NCBI RefSeq assembly: GCF_012927345.1
Contig: NZ_JABBGJ010000045.1
Location: 27,751-91,750 of the forward strand
Reading direction: 5' to 3'
DNA from: Paraburkholderia polaris
GTDB taxonomy: Bacteria > Pseudomonadota > Gammaproteobacteria > Burkholderiales > Burkholderiaceae
DNA length: 64,000 bases
Shown one piece after another: positions 26,295 through 34,467 of the stretch. Within the stretch, counting starts at the first letter, position 1. Each line of letters begins with the position of its first letter. The position numbers and the translations under genes were made by a program. Under the pieces are notes generated by a model that saw only the letters and a program-made list of their open reading frames with translations, ran no database searches and was not told where the DNA came from.

Positions 26295-28178
26295 ATGCAA
26301 CGTTCGATTGCCACCGTGTCGATCAGCGGGACCCTCGTCGAGAAGCTGACCGCCATCCAGGCGGCGGGCTTCGAAGGCGTCGAAATCTTCGAGAACGACC
26401 TGCTGTATTTCGACGGCTCGCCCGCCGACGTGCGGCGCATCGCCGAGGATCTCGGGCTGAAGATCATGCTGTTCCAGCCGTTCCGCGATTTCGACGGGGT
26501 GAGCCCGGAGCGCCTCGAGCGCAATCTGGATCGGGCGAAGCGCAAGTTCGACGTGATGCACGAACTGGGTACGGACCGGATTCTGGTGTGCAGCAACGTC
26601 TCGCCCGACACCATCGGCGACGATTCGCTGATGACCGACCAGCTCGGCGCACTGGCCCGCGCGGCCGAAGCGGCCGGCGTGATCGCCGGCTATGAGGCGC
26701 TCGCGTGGGGCAAGCACGTGAAGACCTACCGCCATGCGTGGAAGCTCGTCAACGCGGTGAATCATCCGAATCTCGGGCTCGTGCTCGACAGCTTTCATAC
26801 GCTGTCGCTGAACGACACGGTGGACGGCATTGGCGAGATTCCGGGCGAGCGCATCGCTTTCGTCCAGATTGCCGATGCGCCGAAGCTCGCCATGGACGTG
26901 CTCGAATGGAGTCGCCATTACCGCTGCTTCCCGGGTCAGGGCGATTTCGATCTGGCCGGTTTCACCGCGCAGGTCGTGAAAACGGGCTACAAAGGGCCGC
27001 TTTCACTCGAAATTTTCAACGACGGCTTTCGCGCCGCGCCGACCACCATCACCGCCGCGGACGGCCATCGCTCGCTGCTGTTCCTCGAGGAACAGACCCG
27101 CGCGCTGCTTGAAGCCACAAAGCAGCCGGTCGGCGAGCTCTATCAATCGCCCGCCGCGCCAGCGCACGTCGGCTACCAGTTTCTCGAGTTCGCGGTTGAT
27201 CACACCACCCGCGCGCACCTCGTCGACTGGCTCGGCAAGCTGCGCTTTCGCCAGGCTGGCCAGCATCGTTCGAAAGATGTGACATTGTTTCAGCACGGCG
27301 CGGCCTCGATCGTGCTGAACGCCGAACCGGATTCATTCGCCAACGCCTTCTTCCAGCAGCATGGTTTGTCGCTGTGCGCGTCGGCGTTTCGCGTGGACGA
27401 CGCCAATCAGGCCTTCGAACGCGCCGCCGGGTTCGGCTACGCACCGTTCTCCGGCCAGATCGGCCCGAACGAACGCGTGCTGCCCGCCGTGCAGGCGCCC
27501 GACGGCAGCCTGAACTATTTCGTCGACGAGACGCCGGACCAGCCCACCCTGTTCGAAGCCGATTTCGTACTCACCGACGTCAACGGTCCGACCGAAGTGG
27601 GGCCGCTCACGCGCATCGACCACGTCTGCCTGTCCGTGCCGGCTCCTTCGCTGGATACGTGGGTTCTGTTTCTGCGGACCGCGCTCGGCTTCCAGGCCGA
27701 ACCGGGCGTGCTGGTGCCCGACCCTTACGGGCTGGTGCGCAGCCGCGCGCTGCGCAGTCATGACGGTTCGGTGCGCATCGTCCTGAACGCGTCGGTGGAC
27801 CATCACACGGCGGTAGCCGAGGCATTGCACACCTACCACGGCTCGGGCCTGAACCACGTCGCGTTCAGCACAGGTGACATTTTCAGCGCGATTCCGGAGT
27901 TCATCGCCGACGGTCTGCCGGTGCTGCGTATCCCGCGTAATTACTACGACGACCTCGCCGCCCGCTATGCGCTGCCGGACGAGACGCTCGAGGCGCTGCG
28001 CGCGCATAACATCCTGTACGACCGGGACGAGCGCGGCGGCGAGTTCTTCCACGCTTACACCGAACAACTGGATCAGCGCTTTTTCCTGGAAATTGTCGAA
28101 CGGCGCGGTGGCTACGACGGCTATGGCGCGGCCAATGCGGCTGTGCGGCTCGCAGCGCAGGCTCAACGCCGCAAATAG
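26295..28178 (+). CDS. quiC: 3-dehydroshikimate dehydratase with C-terminal HPPD-like VOC domain
   Basis: 627 residues in two parts. Residues 1-290 form a xylose-isomerase-like TIM barrel (MQRSIATVSISGTLVEKLTAIQAAGFEGVEIFENDLLYF), the 3-dehydroshikimate dehydratase domain that yields protocatechuate. The second half is a pair of glyoxalase-type modules as in 4-hydroxyphenylpyruvate dioxygenase (DHVCLSVP at about residue 440, FFLEIVERRGG near 600), the QuiC1 architecture. The start at 26295 follows CAGGAG; an in-frame start 102 bp upstream was rejected. It is divergent from aroQ-aroE-transporter. Confidence 0.92.
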   Translation: MQRSIATVSISGTLVEKLTAIQAAGFEGVEIFENDLLYFDGSPADVRRIAEDLGLKIMLFQPFRDFDGVSPERLERNLDRAKRKFDVMHELGTDRILVCSNVSPDTIGDDSLMTDQLGALARAAEAAGVIAGYEALAWGKHVKTYRHAWKLVNAVNHPNLGLVLDSFHTLSLNDTVDGIGEIPGERIAFVQIADAPKLAMDVLEWSRHYRCFPGQGDFDLAGFTAQVVKTGYKGPLSLEIFNDGFRAAPTTITAADGHRSLLFLEEQTRALLEATKQPVGELYQSPAAPAHVGYQFLEFAVDHTTRAHLVDWLGKLRFRQAGQHRSKDVTLFQHGAASIVLNAEPDSFANAFFQQHGLSLCASAFRVDDANQAFERAAGFGYAPFSGQIGPNERVLPAVQAPDGSLNYFVDETPDQPTLFEADFVLTDVNGPTEVGPLTRIDHVCLSVPAPSLDTWVLFLRTALGFQAEPGVLVPDPYGLVRSRALRSHDGSVRIVLNASVDHHTAVAEALHTYHGSGLNHVAFSTGDIFSAIPEFIADGLPVLRIPRNYYDDLAARYALPDETLEALRAHNILYDRDERGGEFFHAYTEQLDQRFFLEIVERRGGYDGYGAANAAVRLAAQAQRRK

Positions 28179-28195
28179 GCGGTTGGCTTGCCATG

Positions 28196-28216
28196 CTGTG
28201 GGCTGTGGGCTGTGGG
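28196..28216 (+). repeat. Three 7-bp repeats after quiC
   Basis: CTGTGGG three times, 17 bp after the quiC stop codon. Short, but part of the general trend to tandem repeats at gene ends. Confidence 0.7.
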
Positions 28217-28376
28217 CTCCAAATTCAGCCGGCTCGGGCACAGCCCATGCTTCATCGGCTCAAGCGGGCGCGCCGCACCGATATAATGGCGGTTGATCCT
28301 CGGCCCAGTGTTGCGCGCACTCTGCCCCATCCGGGCGTCGCACGAACCTTCGGCCGAATGAAACGCCAGGAGAGAT

Positions 28377-28709
28377 ATGAAGAAGTTTGCCGTAGTCCTA
28401 TCAGTTCCCCTGCTTCTCAGCGCTTGCGCGTACTTCCAGAAGAATCCGGATGCCGGCGAGCCCGTCACGGACACCACCACACAGCGCTCGGTCAACGACG
28501 TGGTCGCCTGCCTGACGCAAGTGGCGACCAGTCACAACGCCGCGTTCAAATCGACCGCGATCCCGCAAGGCCAGATGCTCGACTTCGGCGATTCGAATAT
28601 CGTCAAGGTGCGCAGCGACAACGGCGCGACGACTTATCGCTTCTACGCGGGCAAGCGCCACGTGGGCAATCTGTGGATTGAATCGGCGAGTAAAACCTGC
28701 GCGCCGTAA
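28377..28709 (+). CDS. Small lipoprotein of unknown function
   Basis: 110 residues. The signal peptide ends in a lipobox LLSAC with the lipidated Cys at residue 17. The mature protein has a disordered linker (KNPDAGEPVTDTTTQR) and a small alpha/beta part (VACLTQVATSHNAAFK, then KVRSDNGATTYRFYAGK and NLWIESASKTCAP). A second pair of Cys (about 45 and 108) could form a disulfide. GGAGAG precedes the start. It is probably anchored in the outer membrane, since residue +2 is Ala rather than Asp. Function is not recognised. Confidence 0.82.
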   Translation: MKKFAVVLSVPLLLSACAYFQKNPDAGEPVTDTTTQRSVNDVVACLTQVATSHNAAFKSTAIPQGQMLDFGDSNIVKVRSDNGATTYRFYAGKRHVGNLWIESASKTCAP

Positions 28710-28795
28710 GGTAAGCAAAGGTAAAAATCGGCCATGTGTAACGGTCGGTAACTCGTTCCGGTGCCATCTTCGTGTCACGGTGTTACAGGACAATG

Positions 28796-28818
28796 AGTCT
28801 TAAGAATCGTTTAAGACT
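28796..28818. promoter_or_regulatory. Inverted repeat upstream of the small winged-helix-like gene
   Basis: Perfect 8-bp arms AGTCTTAA-N7-TTAAGACT followed by TTTAT. It could be an operator or the terminator of the lipoprotein gene. It is markedly A/T-rich in this GC-rich context. Confidence 0.5.
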
Positions 28819-28864
28819 TTATCCGCATGATCCACCCGACACTATCCCGCACAAGGCGCGCTCC

Positions 28865-29125
28865 ATGAACCAGCCCGATCACAACACGAACGAGACGCCG
28901 GCACCGGCCAAGCGGCCCACGATTCTGCGCCGTCTGCTGAGCCATCATGAACTGGCGACGCTGCTGCTGTTGCTGCACGCGCCGATCGACGCGTCCGCGA
29001 AACCCGAGATTCCGCAGCTTCACGAAGCCGGCTTGATCGAAACGGTTTCCGGCGACGCAGGCGCCTCGCACATCCGTCTGACGCGCGAAGGCAATGCAGT
29101 GCTGCGCGGGCTTGGCGTGAAATAA
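28865..29125 (+). CDS. Small protein with winged-helix-like C-terminus
   Basis: 86 residues. A polar N-terminus is followed by RRLLSHHELATLLLLLHAP and by PQLHEAGLIET...SHIRLTREGNAVLRGLG, which resembles the second half of a MarR/PadR winged helix, with the LTREG phrase typical of the wing's end. It lacks a full recognition helix, so DNA binding is uncertain. The start at 28865 gives this compact form; the longer frame from 28772 contains the inverted repeat. It is convergent with the GIY-YIG gene, whose stop is 8 bp away. Confidence 0.7.
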   Translation: MNQPDHNTNETPAPAKRPTILRRLLSHHELATLLLLLHAPIDASAKPEIPQLHEAGLIETVSGDAGASHIRLTREGNAVLRGLGVK

Positions 29126-29132
29126 GGCGGGC

Positions 29133-29462
29133 TTACGCCTGCCATACGCCGTACCCCGCCTCGCGCAGTCCAATCGCCAATTCCACTTCCATATCCTGTG
29201 CCCCGCGGTAAGGCATTGGATTGAACACTTCATACAATTCGGGCAAGAGGCGCAGACCGTAATCGCGCACATAGCGATTTGCCTGGATGCCGGCCTTGTG
29301 CCGGTCGAACCTCAGATCCGGGTCCAGTCCCGTCATTCCCACGTACACGCACGGCTTGTCGAACCGGTAATCGGGATTCGCGCGGCGAAAGCGCGCCTCG
29401 TTCCAGACCGTGTCGTCCAGCGCGACGACGTAGACGTAGTAATGATGCTTGCGACGAACCAT
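29133..29462 (-). CDS. GIY-YIG-like domain protein
   Basis: 109 residues starting MVRRKHHYYVYVVALDD. The YYVYVV...CVYVGMTG...DPDLRFDRHKAG pattern corresponds to the GIY-YIG core: a YVYV strand, YVGMT in place of YIG, then Arg and His on the following helix. A catalytic Glu may be E91 or E93 (DMEVELAIGLREAGYG). Single-domain GIY-YIG proteins occur widely with unknown roles. It follows the AraC gene by 14 bp on the same strand and may be co-transcribed. The much longer frame that contains it (to 31040) is an artefact of the upstream repeat. Confidence 0.72.
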   Translation of the reverse strand: MVRRKHHYYVYVVALDDTVWNEARFRRANPDYRFDKPCVYVGMTGLDPDLRFDRHKAGIQANRYVRDYGLRLLPELYEVFNPMPYRGAQDMEVELAIGLREAGYGVWQA

Positions 29463-29476
29463 GTGCGCCAGACAGC

Positions 29477-30247
29477 TTAGCTTCGCGCGGCGGTGCCGTG
29501 CAGCAGCATGCGGTACTCGGTCGGCGTGACGCCGACGGTCGCCTTGAATTGGCGCGTAAAGGCGCTGTGGTCGGTGTAGCCGCAAAGCGCGGCGACGTCG
29601 GTGACCTTGTCGTGCGAAACCAGCAGCGCGGTAGCGGCGTCCAGCCGCGTTTTCAGCAACACCTGGCGCGGCGTCAAATGAAACACTTTGTGAAAGTAGC
29701 GCTCCAGTTGCGCCACCGACATATCCGCCATTGCGGCAAGCTGTTTCAGATTTAACGGCTGCACGTAGTTTTCCTGAATGGACTGCACCACTGCGGCTAA
29801 CCGGCTGTAAGCGGGATGACTGCTTTCGTCCGCTTTCAGGTCGCGGGAGATGCCGGCGAGGCCGACCACCTTGCCCGCCGGATCGCGCAACGGCTGCTTG
29901 CAGGTCAGGCACCAACCCGGCTGGCGGCCGGGATACAGATGCAGCTCCAGTTGATCGATCATCTGGCTGCCGACGTTGATGATCGCTTTGTCCTGTGCGG
30001 TGTAGATGCGGCCGAAGCGGCGCGGGAAGACATCCTCGGCGGTCTTGCCGAGCAATGCGGCCTTTTCCTTGAAGCCACAGCGCGAAGCCAGCGTGCGATT
30101 GACCAGCACATAGTGAGCGTGCGCGTCCTTGACGAAAAACACGACGTCCGGCATCGCGTCGAACACGGGCTCGAGCAAAGTGAAATGCGACAGCATGCCG
30201 GACAGCGTTACGTCGTCCGGTTCGAGCGGATAAGCCAGCGTGTTCAT
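29477..30247 (-). CDS. AraC-family regulator with PAS-like sensor domain
   Basis: 256 residues: a PAS-like domain at about 25-125 (PVFDAMPDVVFFVKDAHAHYVLVNRTLASRCG) and a C-terminal AraC double HTH at about 150-250 (LNLKQLAAMADMSVAQLERYFHKVFHLTPRQVL, VTDVAALCGYTDHSAFTRQFKATVGVTPTEYR). The start at 30247 removes a repeat-encoded (MHRQ)n extension. AraC regulators (LhpR) control hydroxyproline catabolism in Pseudomonas, and this gene directly follows the hydroxyproline operon on the same strand, so it is the likely activator; this is inferred from context. Its 5' region holds an 18-unit tandem array. Confidence 0.85.
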   Translation of the reverse strand: MNTLAYPLEPDDVTLSGMLSHFTLLEPVFDAMPDVVFFVKDAHAHYVLVNRTLASRCGFKEKAALLGKTAEDVFPRRFGRIYTAQDKAIINVGSQMIDQLELHLYPGRQPGWCLTCKQPLRDPAGKVVGLAGISRDLKADESSHPAYSRLAAVVQSIQENYVQPLNLKQLAAMADMSVAQLERYFHKVFHLTPRQVLLKTRLDAATALLVSHDKVTDVAALCGYTDHSAFTRQFKATVGVTPTEYRMLLHGTAARS

Positions 30248-30309
30248 CGTGCGGGTTCCGTGGTCGGTGCGGTTGTGCGTTGGTCGGGCGATGGCTGTGC
30301 GATGTCGGT

Positions 30310-30525
30310 GCATTTGCCGGTGCATTTGCCGGTGCATTCGCCGGTGCATTTGCCGGTGCATTCGCACGCGCATTTGCCGGTGTATTTACGTGTGCATTCG
30401 TCGGCGCATTTGCCCGTGCATTCGTAGGCGCATTCGTCGGCGCATTTGTCCGTGCATTCGTCGGCGCATTTGCCCGTGCATTCGTAGGCGCATTTGTCCG
30501 TGCATTCGTCGGCGCATTTGTCCGT
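30310..30525 (+). repeat. 12-bp tandem array, 18 units, upstream of the AraC gene
   Basis: Eighteen consecutive 12-bp units of the GCATT(T/C)G(C/T)CGGT type fill most of the 372-bp gap between the AraC gene and the hydroxyproline operon. Variants recur in blocks (GCATTCGTCGGC, GCATTTGCCCGT, GCATTCGTAGGC appear twice in that order), which shows higher-order duplication. Having no stop codons, it creates long spurious frames: (GAFA/GAFV)n on the plus strand and (NAPTNAR)n on the minus strand. Confidence 0.95.
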
Positions 30526-30619
30526 GCGTCCAACCGCGCGATAGCGCGGGTAGGTGCTTGCGGTCGATTATAGGGCCACGCGCTGGTGGAAATATCCAGC
30601 GGCCGTACGGATGCCGGTG

Positions 30620-31900
30620 TCATTCGGACGGCGGTGGCTCCCCGCTCGCCGCCATCAAGGTGCAGATTTGCGCCGGACTGAACGGCGGGCGCGGCGCTGC
30701 GGCTTCCCAGCCGAAATACAGCCCAGCCGCGGCACCGCAGATTCGCCCCTGGCATGCGCCCATCCCGCAGCGAGTATGCAGCTTGGCCTCGCGCCAATCC
30801 GGAAAGACGCGTACTTCGCCGAGGCTGACGTCTTCGCAACGGCAGAGCAGTGTGGCATCGTCGGGCGGCGTGCGTGCGGCGGCCTGCAAGGCAAACGCCA
30901 CTTCGACGCGCCTCGCGAAACGCCGCCATCGCGCTCGTTGCGCATGCAGCGCGGTGCGGTTTGCCGGGGCGCCGCTCGCGGAGAGCCCAGCGATCTCGCC
31001 TTCCACACCCGCCAGTTCCGCGCCGCCGACGCCCGTGCATTCGCCTGCCGCCAGCACGCTGTCCACTGAAGTCCGCTGCTCACTGTCGACGACGATCTCA
31101 CCCGCTTCGTTGATCGCACAGCCAAGCGCTTGCGCAAGCGTAATGTTCGGCACGAATCCATAGCCGCAGGCGATGCGGTCGCAATCAAGCGTCAACTGTC
31201 GCTGGCCGCGCTGGATCATCACGCGCTCGACGCGGCCATCGCCACTAGCTTGCCGGACGATACTGCCGGTCCAGTAACGCACGCCCGCGAAGCCGCGCGT
31301 CATGGCAACGGCTTGCCACAACTTCGCCGGCTCGCCCAACAGAGAGACGCCGAAGCGGGCGACCTCGAACGCCGACGCCTGCTCCACGACCGCCACCACC
31401 CGCGCCCCGGCAGCACGCGCGGTGGCGAGCGCAGCGATCAGCAGAGGACCGCTGCCTGCAATCACGATCCGTTCGTCGCGCACCGGCATGGCGCCTTTGA
31501 TGAGTGCCTGCAGCGCGCCTGCACCGGTCACGCCGGGCAGCGTCCAGCCGGCGAATGGCAAGAGCCGCTCGCGCGCGCCGGTCGCGAGGATCAATCGATC
31601 GTAGCTGATAGACACGCCACCATGCTCAGCCGACTCAAGCAGCAAACCGCGCGAACCGAGCGGCGCGATCACGCGAGTCGACGCAAACAACGTGACATTG
31701 GTCCGCATGTATAAGGCGTCGAGCAGCGCGTGCAACTGAGCTTGCGGCGGACGGCCGGGACCTTGCCGCCAGATTTGACCACCGGCGCGCGGGTTGTCGT
31801 CGAGCAGCGCAACCGTGGCGCCCTCGCGCGCCGCGGCCTGCGCGGCGTTCAACCCGGCCGGACCGGCGCCTACCACGACGATATCGAAGTGCTGCTTCAT
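30620..31900 (-). CDS. D-hydroxyproline dehydrogenase, FAD/NAD-binding subunit with [2Fe-2S] domain
   Basis: 426 residues. The FAD motif VVVGAGPAGLNAAQAAAREG is at the N-terminus and a second dinucleotide motif IVIAGSGPLLIAALATARAAG near residue 145. The C-terminus has a BFD-like cysteine set (CRCEDVSLGEV, then CGMGACQGRICG) for a [2Fe-2S] cluster. With the small 2Fe-2S protein and the DAO-type subunit it forms the three-subunit dehydrogenase (HcnABC/LhpBEF type) that oxidises cis-4-hydroxy-D-proline. Its ATG overlaps the preceding stop by 4 bp. Last gene of the four-gene operon. Confidence 0.88.
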   Translation of the reverse strand: MKQHFDIVVVGAGPAGLNAAQAAAREGATVALLDDNPRAGGQIWRQGPGRPPQAQLHALLDALYMRTNVTLFASTRVIAPLGSRGLLLESAEHGGVSISYDRLILATGARERLLPFAGWTLPGVTGAGALQALIKGAMPVRDERIVIAGSGPLLIAALATARAAGARVVAVVEQASAFEVARFGVSLLGEPAKLWQAVAMTRGFAGVRYWTGSIVRQASGDGRVERVMIQRGQRQLTLDCDRIACGYGFVPNITLAQALGCAINEAGEIVVDSEQRTSVDSVLAAGECTGVGGAELAGVEGEIAGLSASGAPANRTALHAQRARWRRFARRVEVAFALQAAARTPPDDATLLCRCEDVSLGEVRVFPDWREAKLHTRCGMGACQGRICGAAAGLYFGWEAAAPRPPFSPAQICTLMAASGEPPPSE

Positions 31901-32403
31901 CGCTTGCCTGTGGTGGTCGTGGTGCTATTTGCGCTAGGTCCGTTGGTCCAGTTGGGTTCGCTGGAATCGCCGGCCGCGTTGGATTCTCTCGCCGCGCTGG
32001 ATTCTCTGGATTCTCTGGATTCTCTGGATTCGCTGGATTCGCTGGATTCGCTGGTCGCGCTGGTCGCGCTGGTCGTGTTGGTCGTGTTGGTCGCGCTGGA
32101 TACGTAGGCCGCGTCAGTCGCCGTCGCCGTGGCCGTGGCCGTGGCCGCAGCGGTACAAACGATTTGCCCTTCGCGGCAAAGAGTCTGACACGCCAACGCG
32201 TGCGCCCGGCCGTCGATCGTAACGCGGCACTCCTGGCACACGCCCATCCCGCACAGTGCTGCGCGCACCTGGCCGCTAACCGACGTTCGCGTGCCGCTCG
32301 CTCCCGCAATGACGAGCGCCGCGGCCACGGTCGTCCCCCCTTCGACCGCGACGCATCTACCGTCGATCGTCAAGTGGAAGCGTGCTGCATCGGCGTTAGT
32401 CAT
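31897..32403 (-). CDS. D-hydroxyproline dehydrogenase, (2Fe-2S) subunit with long low-complexity tail
   Basis: 168 residues. The first 85 form a plant-type-ferredoxin-like domain with Cys at 51, 56, 59 and 72 (ALCGMGVCQEC...LACQTLC), as in HcnA/OoxA-type gamma subunits, which are normally about 95-110 residues. The remaining 80 are low-complexity: (AT)n, then tripeptide repeats TNT, SAT, SES, RES, and a Thr run, mostly encoded by a 9-bp tandem array at 31997-32095. The tail is in frame to the stop, which overlaps the next ATG, so coupling depends on it. It overlaps the upstream gene by 8 bp. Confidence 0.87.
   Translation of the reverse strand: MTNADAARFHLTIDGRCVAVEGGTTVAAALVIAGASGTRTSVSGQVRAALCGMGVCQECRVTIDGRAHALACQTLCREGQIVCTAAATATATATATDAAYVSSATNTTNTTSATSATSESSESSESRESRESRESSAARESNAAGDSSEPNWTNGPSANSTTTTTGKR
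31997..32095 (-). repeat. 9-bp tandem array in the (2Fe-2S) subunit gene
   Basis: Eleven 9-bp units (CTGGATTCT, CTGGATTCG, CTGGTCGCG, CTGGTCGTG and TTGGTCGTG types, plus strand) encode Ser/Glu/Arg and Ser/Ala/Thr tripeptides. A (GTGGCC)n-like stretch at about 32127-32144 adds an Ala-Thr run. The unit size keeps the frame. Confidence 0.92.
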
Positions 32404-33523
32404 AAGCTACCTTTTGCGCAAAACGAACCGGCAAGTACGGCTCGACAGGAATCGGCGCGGCGCTCCCCGTGATTTGCGCGGCCAGCAACTTTGCGCTCGC
32501 CAGCGAGGTCGTCACGCCAAGGCCTTCGTGTCCGACTGCGAGCCACACGCCGGGCGAAAAATCGCCGGCAGGACCGATCAACGGCAATCCGTCAGGCGAC
32601 GCCGCACGAAAGCCAGTCCATGCGCGGATGCCGTTGAGTGTCGGCAGGACCGGCAGATAGTGCGCGGCGCGCTGCAGCATCTGAGCGAGCACCGGCAAGT
32701 CGACGGCGGGATCGGTTGTATCGAACTGACGCGACGAGCCGATCAGCAACTGGCCTGTAGGCCGCGGCTGCGCATTGAATGCCACCGAGGTGCCGGCCGC
32801 ATGATGCGCGCTCTTGATGTAGCCGAGTTCGAGCAGTTGATGGCGAATGAGCGCGGGGTAACGGTCGGTGATCAGCAGATGACCTTTCTTCGGCTGCAAC
32901 GGCAGCGACCTCAGCAGTTGCTGAGCGCCCAGACCATTGGCAACGATCACATGCGCGGCGCCGATGCGCTCGCCATCGGCCAGCGTCACGCCGCTAGCGC
33001 TGACGGCAGACACCCGCGCGCCGAGCCGCACACGGATATTCTCGACTCCTGAGGATTGCGTCAGCAGCCACTCGGCAACGGTGGGCGCATACACGATGCT
33101 GTCGTGCTCGATCCGCAAGCCGCCCGCCATCGACTGCGCCAGCGCCGGTTCACACGTGCGCAACTCGGAGGCGTCGAGCAGTTGTGCGGAGACGCCCTGT
33201 GCTTCGAACCCGGCATGCATGGTGCGGGCGGCTTGCCATTCCTCATCGTCGGCGGCGACCCATAGCGTGCCGCAGCGCGCGAACGCGTCGCGCATGCGCA
33301 GCTGCGGCGCGAGCGCCAGCCACAAGTCGCGCGAATAGCGGCTCAACGTGAATTCCGCGGGCGAGTCGTTCATCACGACGATATGGCCCATGCCCGCCGC
33401 CGTCGCGCCGCCGCCGATGCCCTGTGCGTCGAGTACCTCGACCCGCATGCCGAGCGCGGCCAGCTCCGCCGCGCAAGCCGCGCCGACAATCCCGGCCCCG
33501 ACGATCACCGCGTCCGCTGTCAT
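32396..33523 (-). CDS. D-hydroxyproline dehydrogenase, DAO/DadA-type FAD subunit
   Basis: 375 residues with a DAO fold: AVIVGAGIVGAACAAELA at the N-terminus, GGGATAAGMGHIV, and the C-terminal RAWTGFRAASPDGLPLIGPAGD and GHEGLGVTTSLASAKLLAAQ. It is the catalytic subunit that oxidises cis-4-hydroxy-D-proline to pyrroline-4-hydroxy-2-carboxylate. The start at 33523 gives a normal N-terminus and overlaps the epimerase stop by 4 bp; the longer frame adds 78 spurious residues. Confidence 0.88.
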   Translation of the reverse strand: MTADAVIVGAGIVGAACAAELAALGMRVEVLDAQGIGGGATAAGMGHIVVMNDSPAEFTLSRYSRDLWLALAPQLRMRDAFARCGTLWVAADDEEWQAARTMHAGFEAQGVSAQLLDASELRTCEPALAQSMAGGLRIEHDSIVYAPTVAEWLLTQSSGVENIRVRLGARVSAVSASGVTLADGERIGAAHVIVANGLGAQQLLRSLPLQPKKGHLLITDRYPALIRHQLLELGYIKSAHHAAGTSVAFNAQPRPTGQLLIGSSRQFDTTDPAVDLPVLAQMLQRAAHYLPVLPTLNGIRAWTGFRAASPDGLPLIGPAGDFSPGVWLAVGHEGLGVTTSLASAKLLAAQITGSAAPIPVEPYLPVRFAQKVAYD

Positions 33524-34467
33524 GCCGTGCGGATACCCCACGCGAACGGGTCGCGCTCGTCGAAACACAAACGCCCTTCGGCCATGATGTGCGCGTGGCC
33601 GGTGATAGTCGGAATCACCGAGACTCCATCGCCGGCGTGACGATAGCTCGCCTCGAATACGCTGCCGATGATGCTCTCCTGCCGCCACACCGCGCCTTCG
33701 GAGAGCTTGCCGTCGGCGGCGAGGCAGGCAATTTTCGCGCTCGTGCCGGTACCGCACGGCGAGCGGTCATACGCGTTGCCTGGACAAAGGACGAAGCTGC
33801 GGCTGTCGATGCCGTCGCGCGAGCCGGGTCCAAAGAGTTCGATGTGGTCGATCAAGGCGCCGTCCGCGCCGGTGATGCCCTGCGCGATCAGCGCATCGCG
33901 GACTGCCGCACTGAACGCGGTCAGCTCGGCGATACGCGCCGCCTCCAGCGTGTGCCCGTGGTCGGCGACGAGAAAGAACCAGTTGCCGCCCCAGCCGATG
34001 TCGCCACTCAACATGCCGTGGCCCGGTGCGTCCACCTGCACGCCTTGCCGGTAGCGATAAGCCGGCACGTTGCGCACGGCCACACTGCCGTCCTCGTTGA
34101 GCGTCGCTTCAACGAGGCCGACCGGCGTCTCGATCCGATGACGCCCCGGCCCGATCCGCCCCATGTGCGCGAGCGAGACGACGAGGCCGATCGTGCCGTG
34201 CCCGCACATGCCGAGATAGCCCACGTTATTGAAGAAGATCACGCCGGCCGCGCACGTGGGGTCGTCCGGCTCGCACAGCAGCGCCCCGACCACCACGTCC
34301 GAGCCGCGCGGTTCGGTGACGACGCCCGCGCGCCAATCGTCGAAATGCGTGCGGAACACGTCCAGACGCTGTGCTAGCGTGCCGCCGCCAAGCGCCGGGC
34401 CACCCGACACCACCAGGCGGGTCGGTTCACCGCCGGTGTGCGAGTCGATGATATCTAGGGTTTTCAT
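33520..34467 (-). CDS. lhpA: 4-hydroxyproline 2-epimerase
   Basis: 315 residues of the proline racemase family. Both catalytic cysteines are present: C88 in GYLGMCGHG and C238 in SPCGTGTSAK. Two Cys indicate an epimerase, whereas trans-3-hydroxyproline dehydratases carry Thr at the second site. The start at 34467 yields the family N-terminus MKTLDIIDSHTGGEPTR. It converts trans-4-hydroxy-L-proline to the cis-D form, the first step of the pathway. First gene of the minus-strand operon, divergent from the deaminase gene at 34826. Confidence 0.93.
   Translation of the reverse strand: MKTLDIIDSHTGGEPTRLVVSGGPALGGGTLAQRLDVFRTHFDDWRAGVVTEPRGSDVVVGALLCEPDDPTCAAGVIFFNNVGYLGMCGHGTIGLVVSLAHMGRIGPGRHRIETPVGLVEATLNEDGSVAVRNVPAYRYRQGVQVDAPGHGMLSGDIGWGGNWFFLVADHGHTLEAARIAELTAFSAAVRDALIAQGITGADGALIDHIELFGPGSRDGIDSRSFVLCPGNAYDRSPCGTGTSAKIACLAADGKLSEGAVWRQESIIGSVFEASYRHAGDGVSVIPTITGHAHIMAEGRLCFDERDPFAWGIRTA

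Noticed and set aside
30310..30525. Possible CRISPR array
   Set aside because: Units are only 12 bp, contiguous and without spacers.
30280..30573. Plus-strand frame encoding a (GAFA/GAFV)n repeat protein of 97 residues
   Set aside because: It exists because the 12-bp array contains no stop codon in any frame; there is no ribosome-binding site or conserved part. Kept only as a test under findings.
29133..31040. Minus-strand frame of 635 codons with (NAPTNAR)n repeats
   Set aside because: It runs through the AraC gene and the repeat array in another frame. Only its last 109 codons form a credible protein, annotated as the GIY-YIG-like gene.
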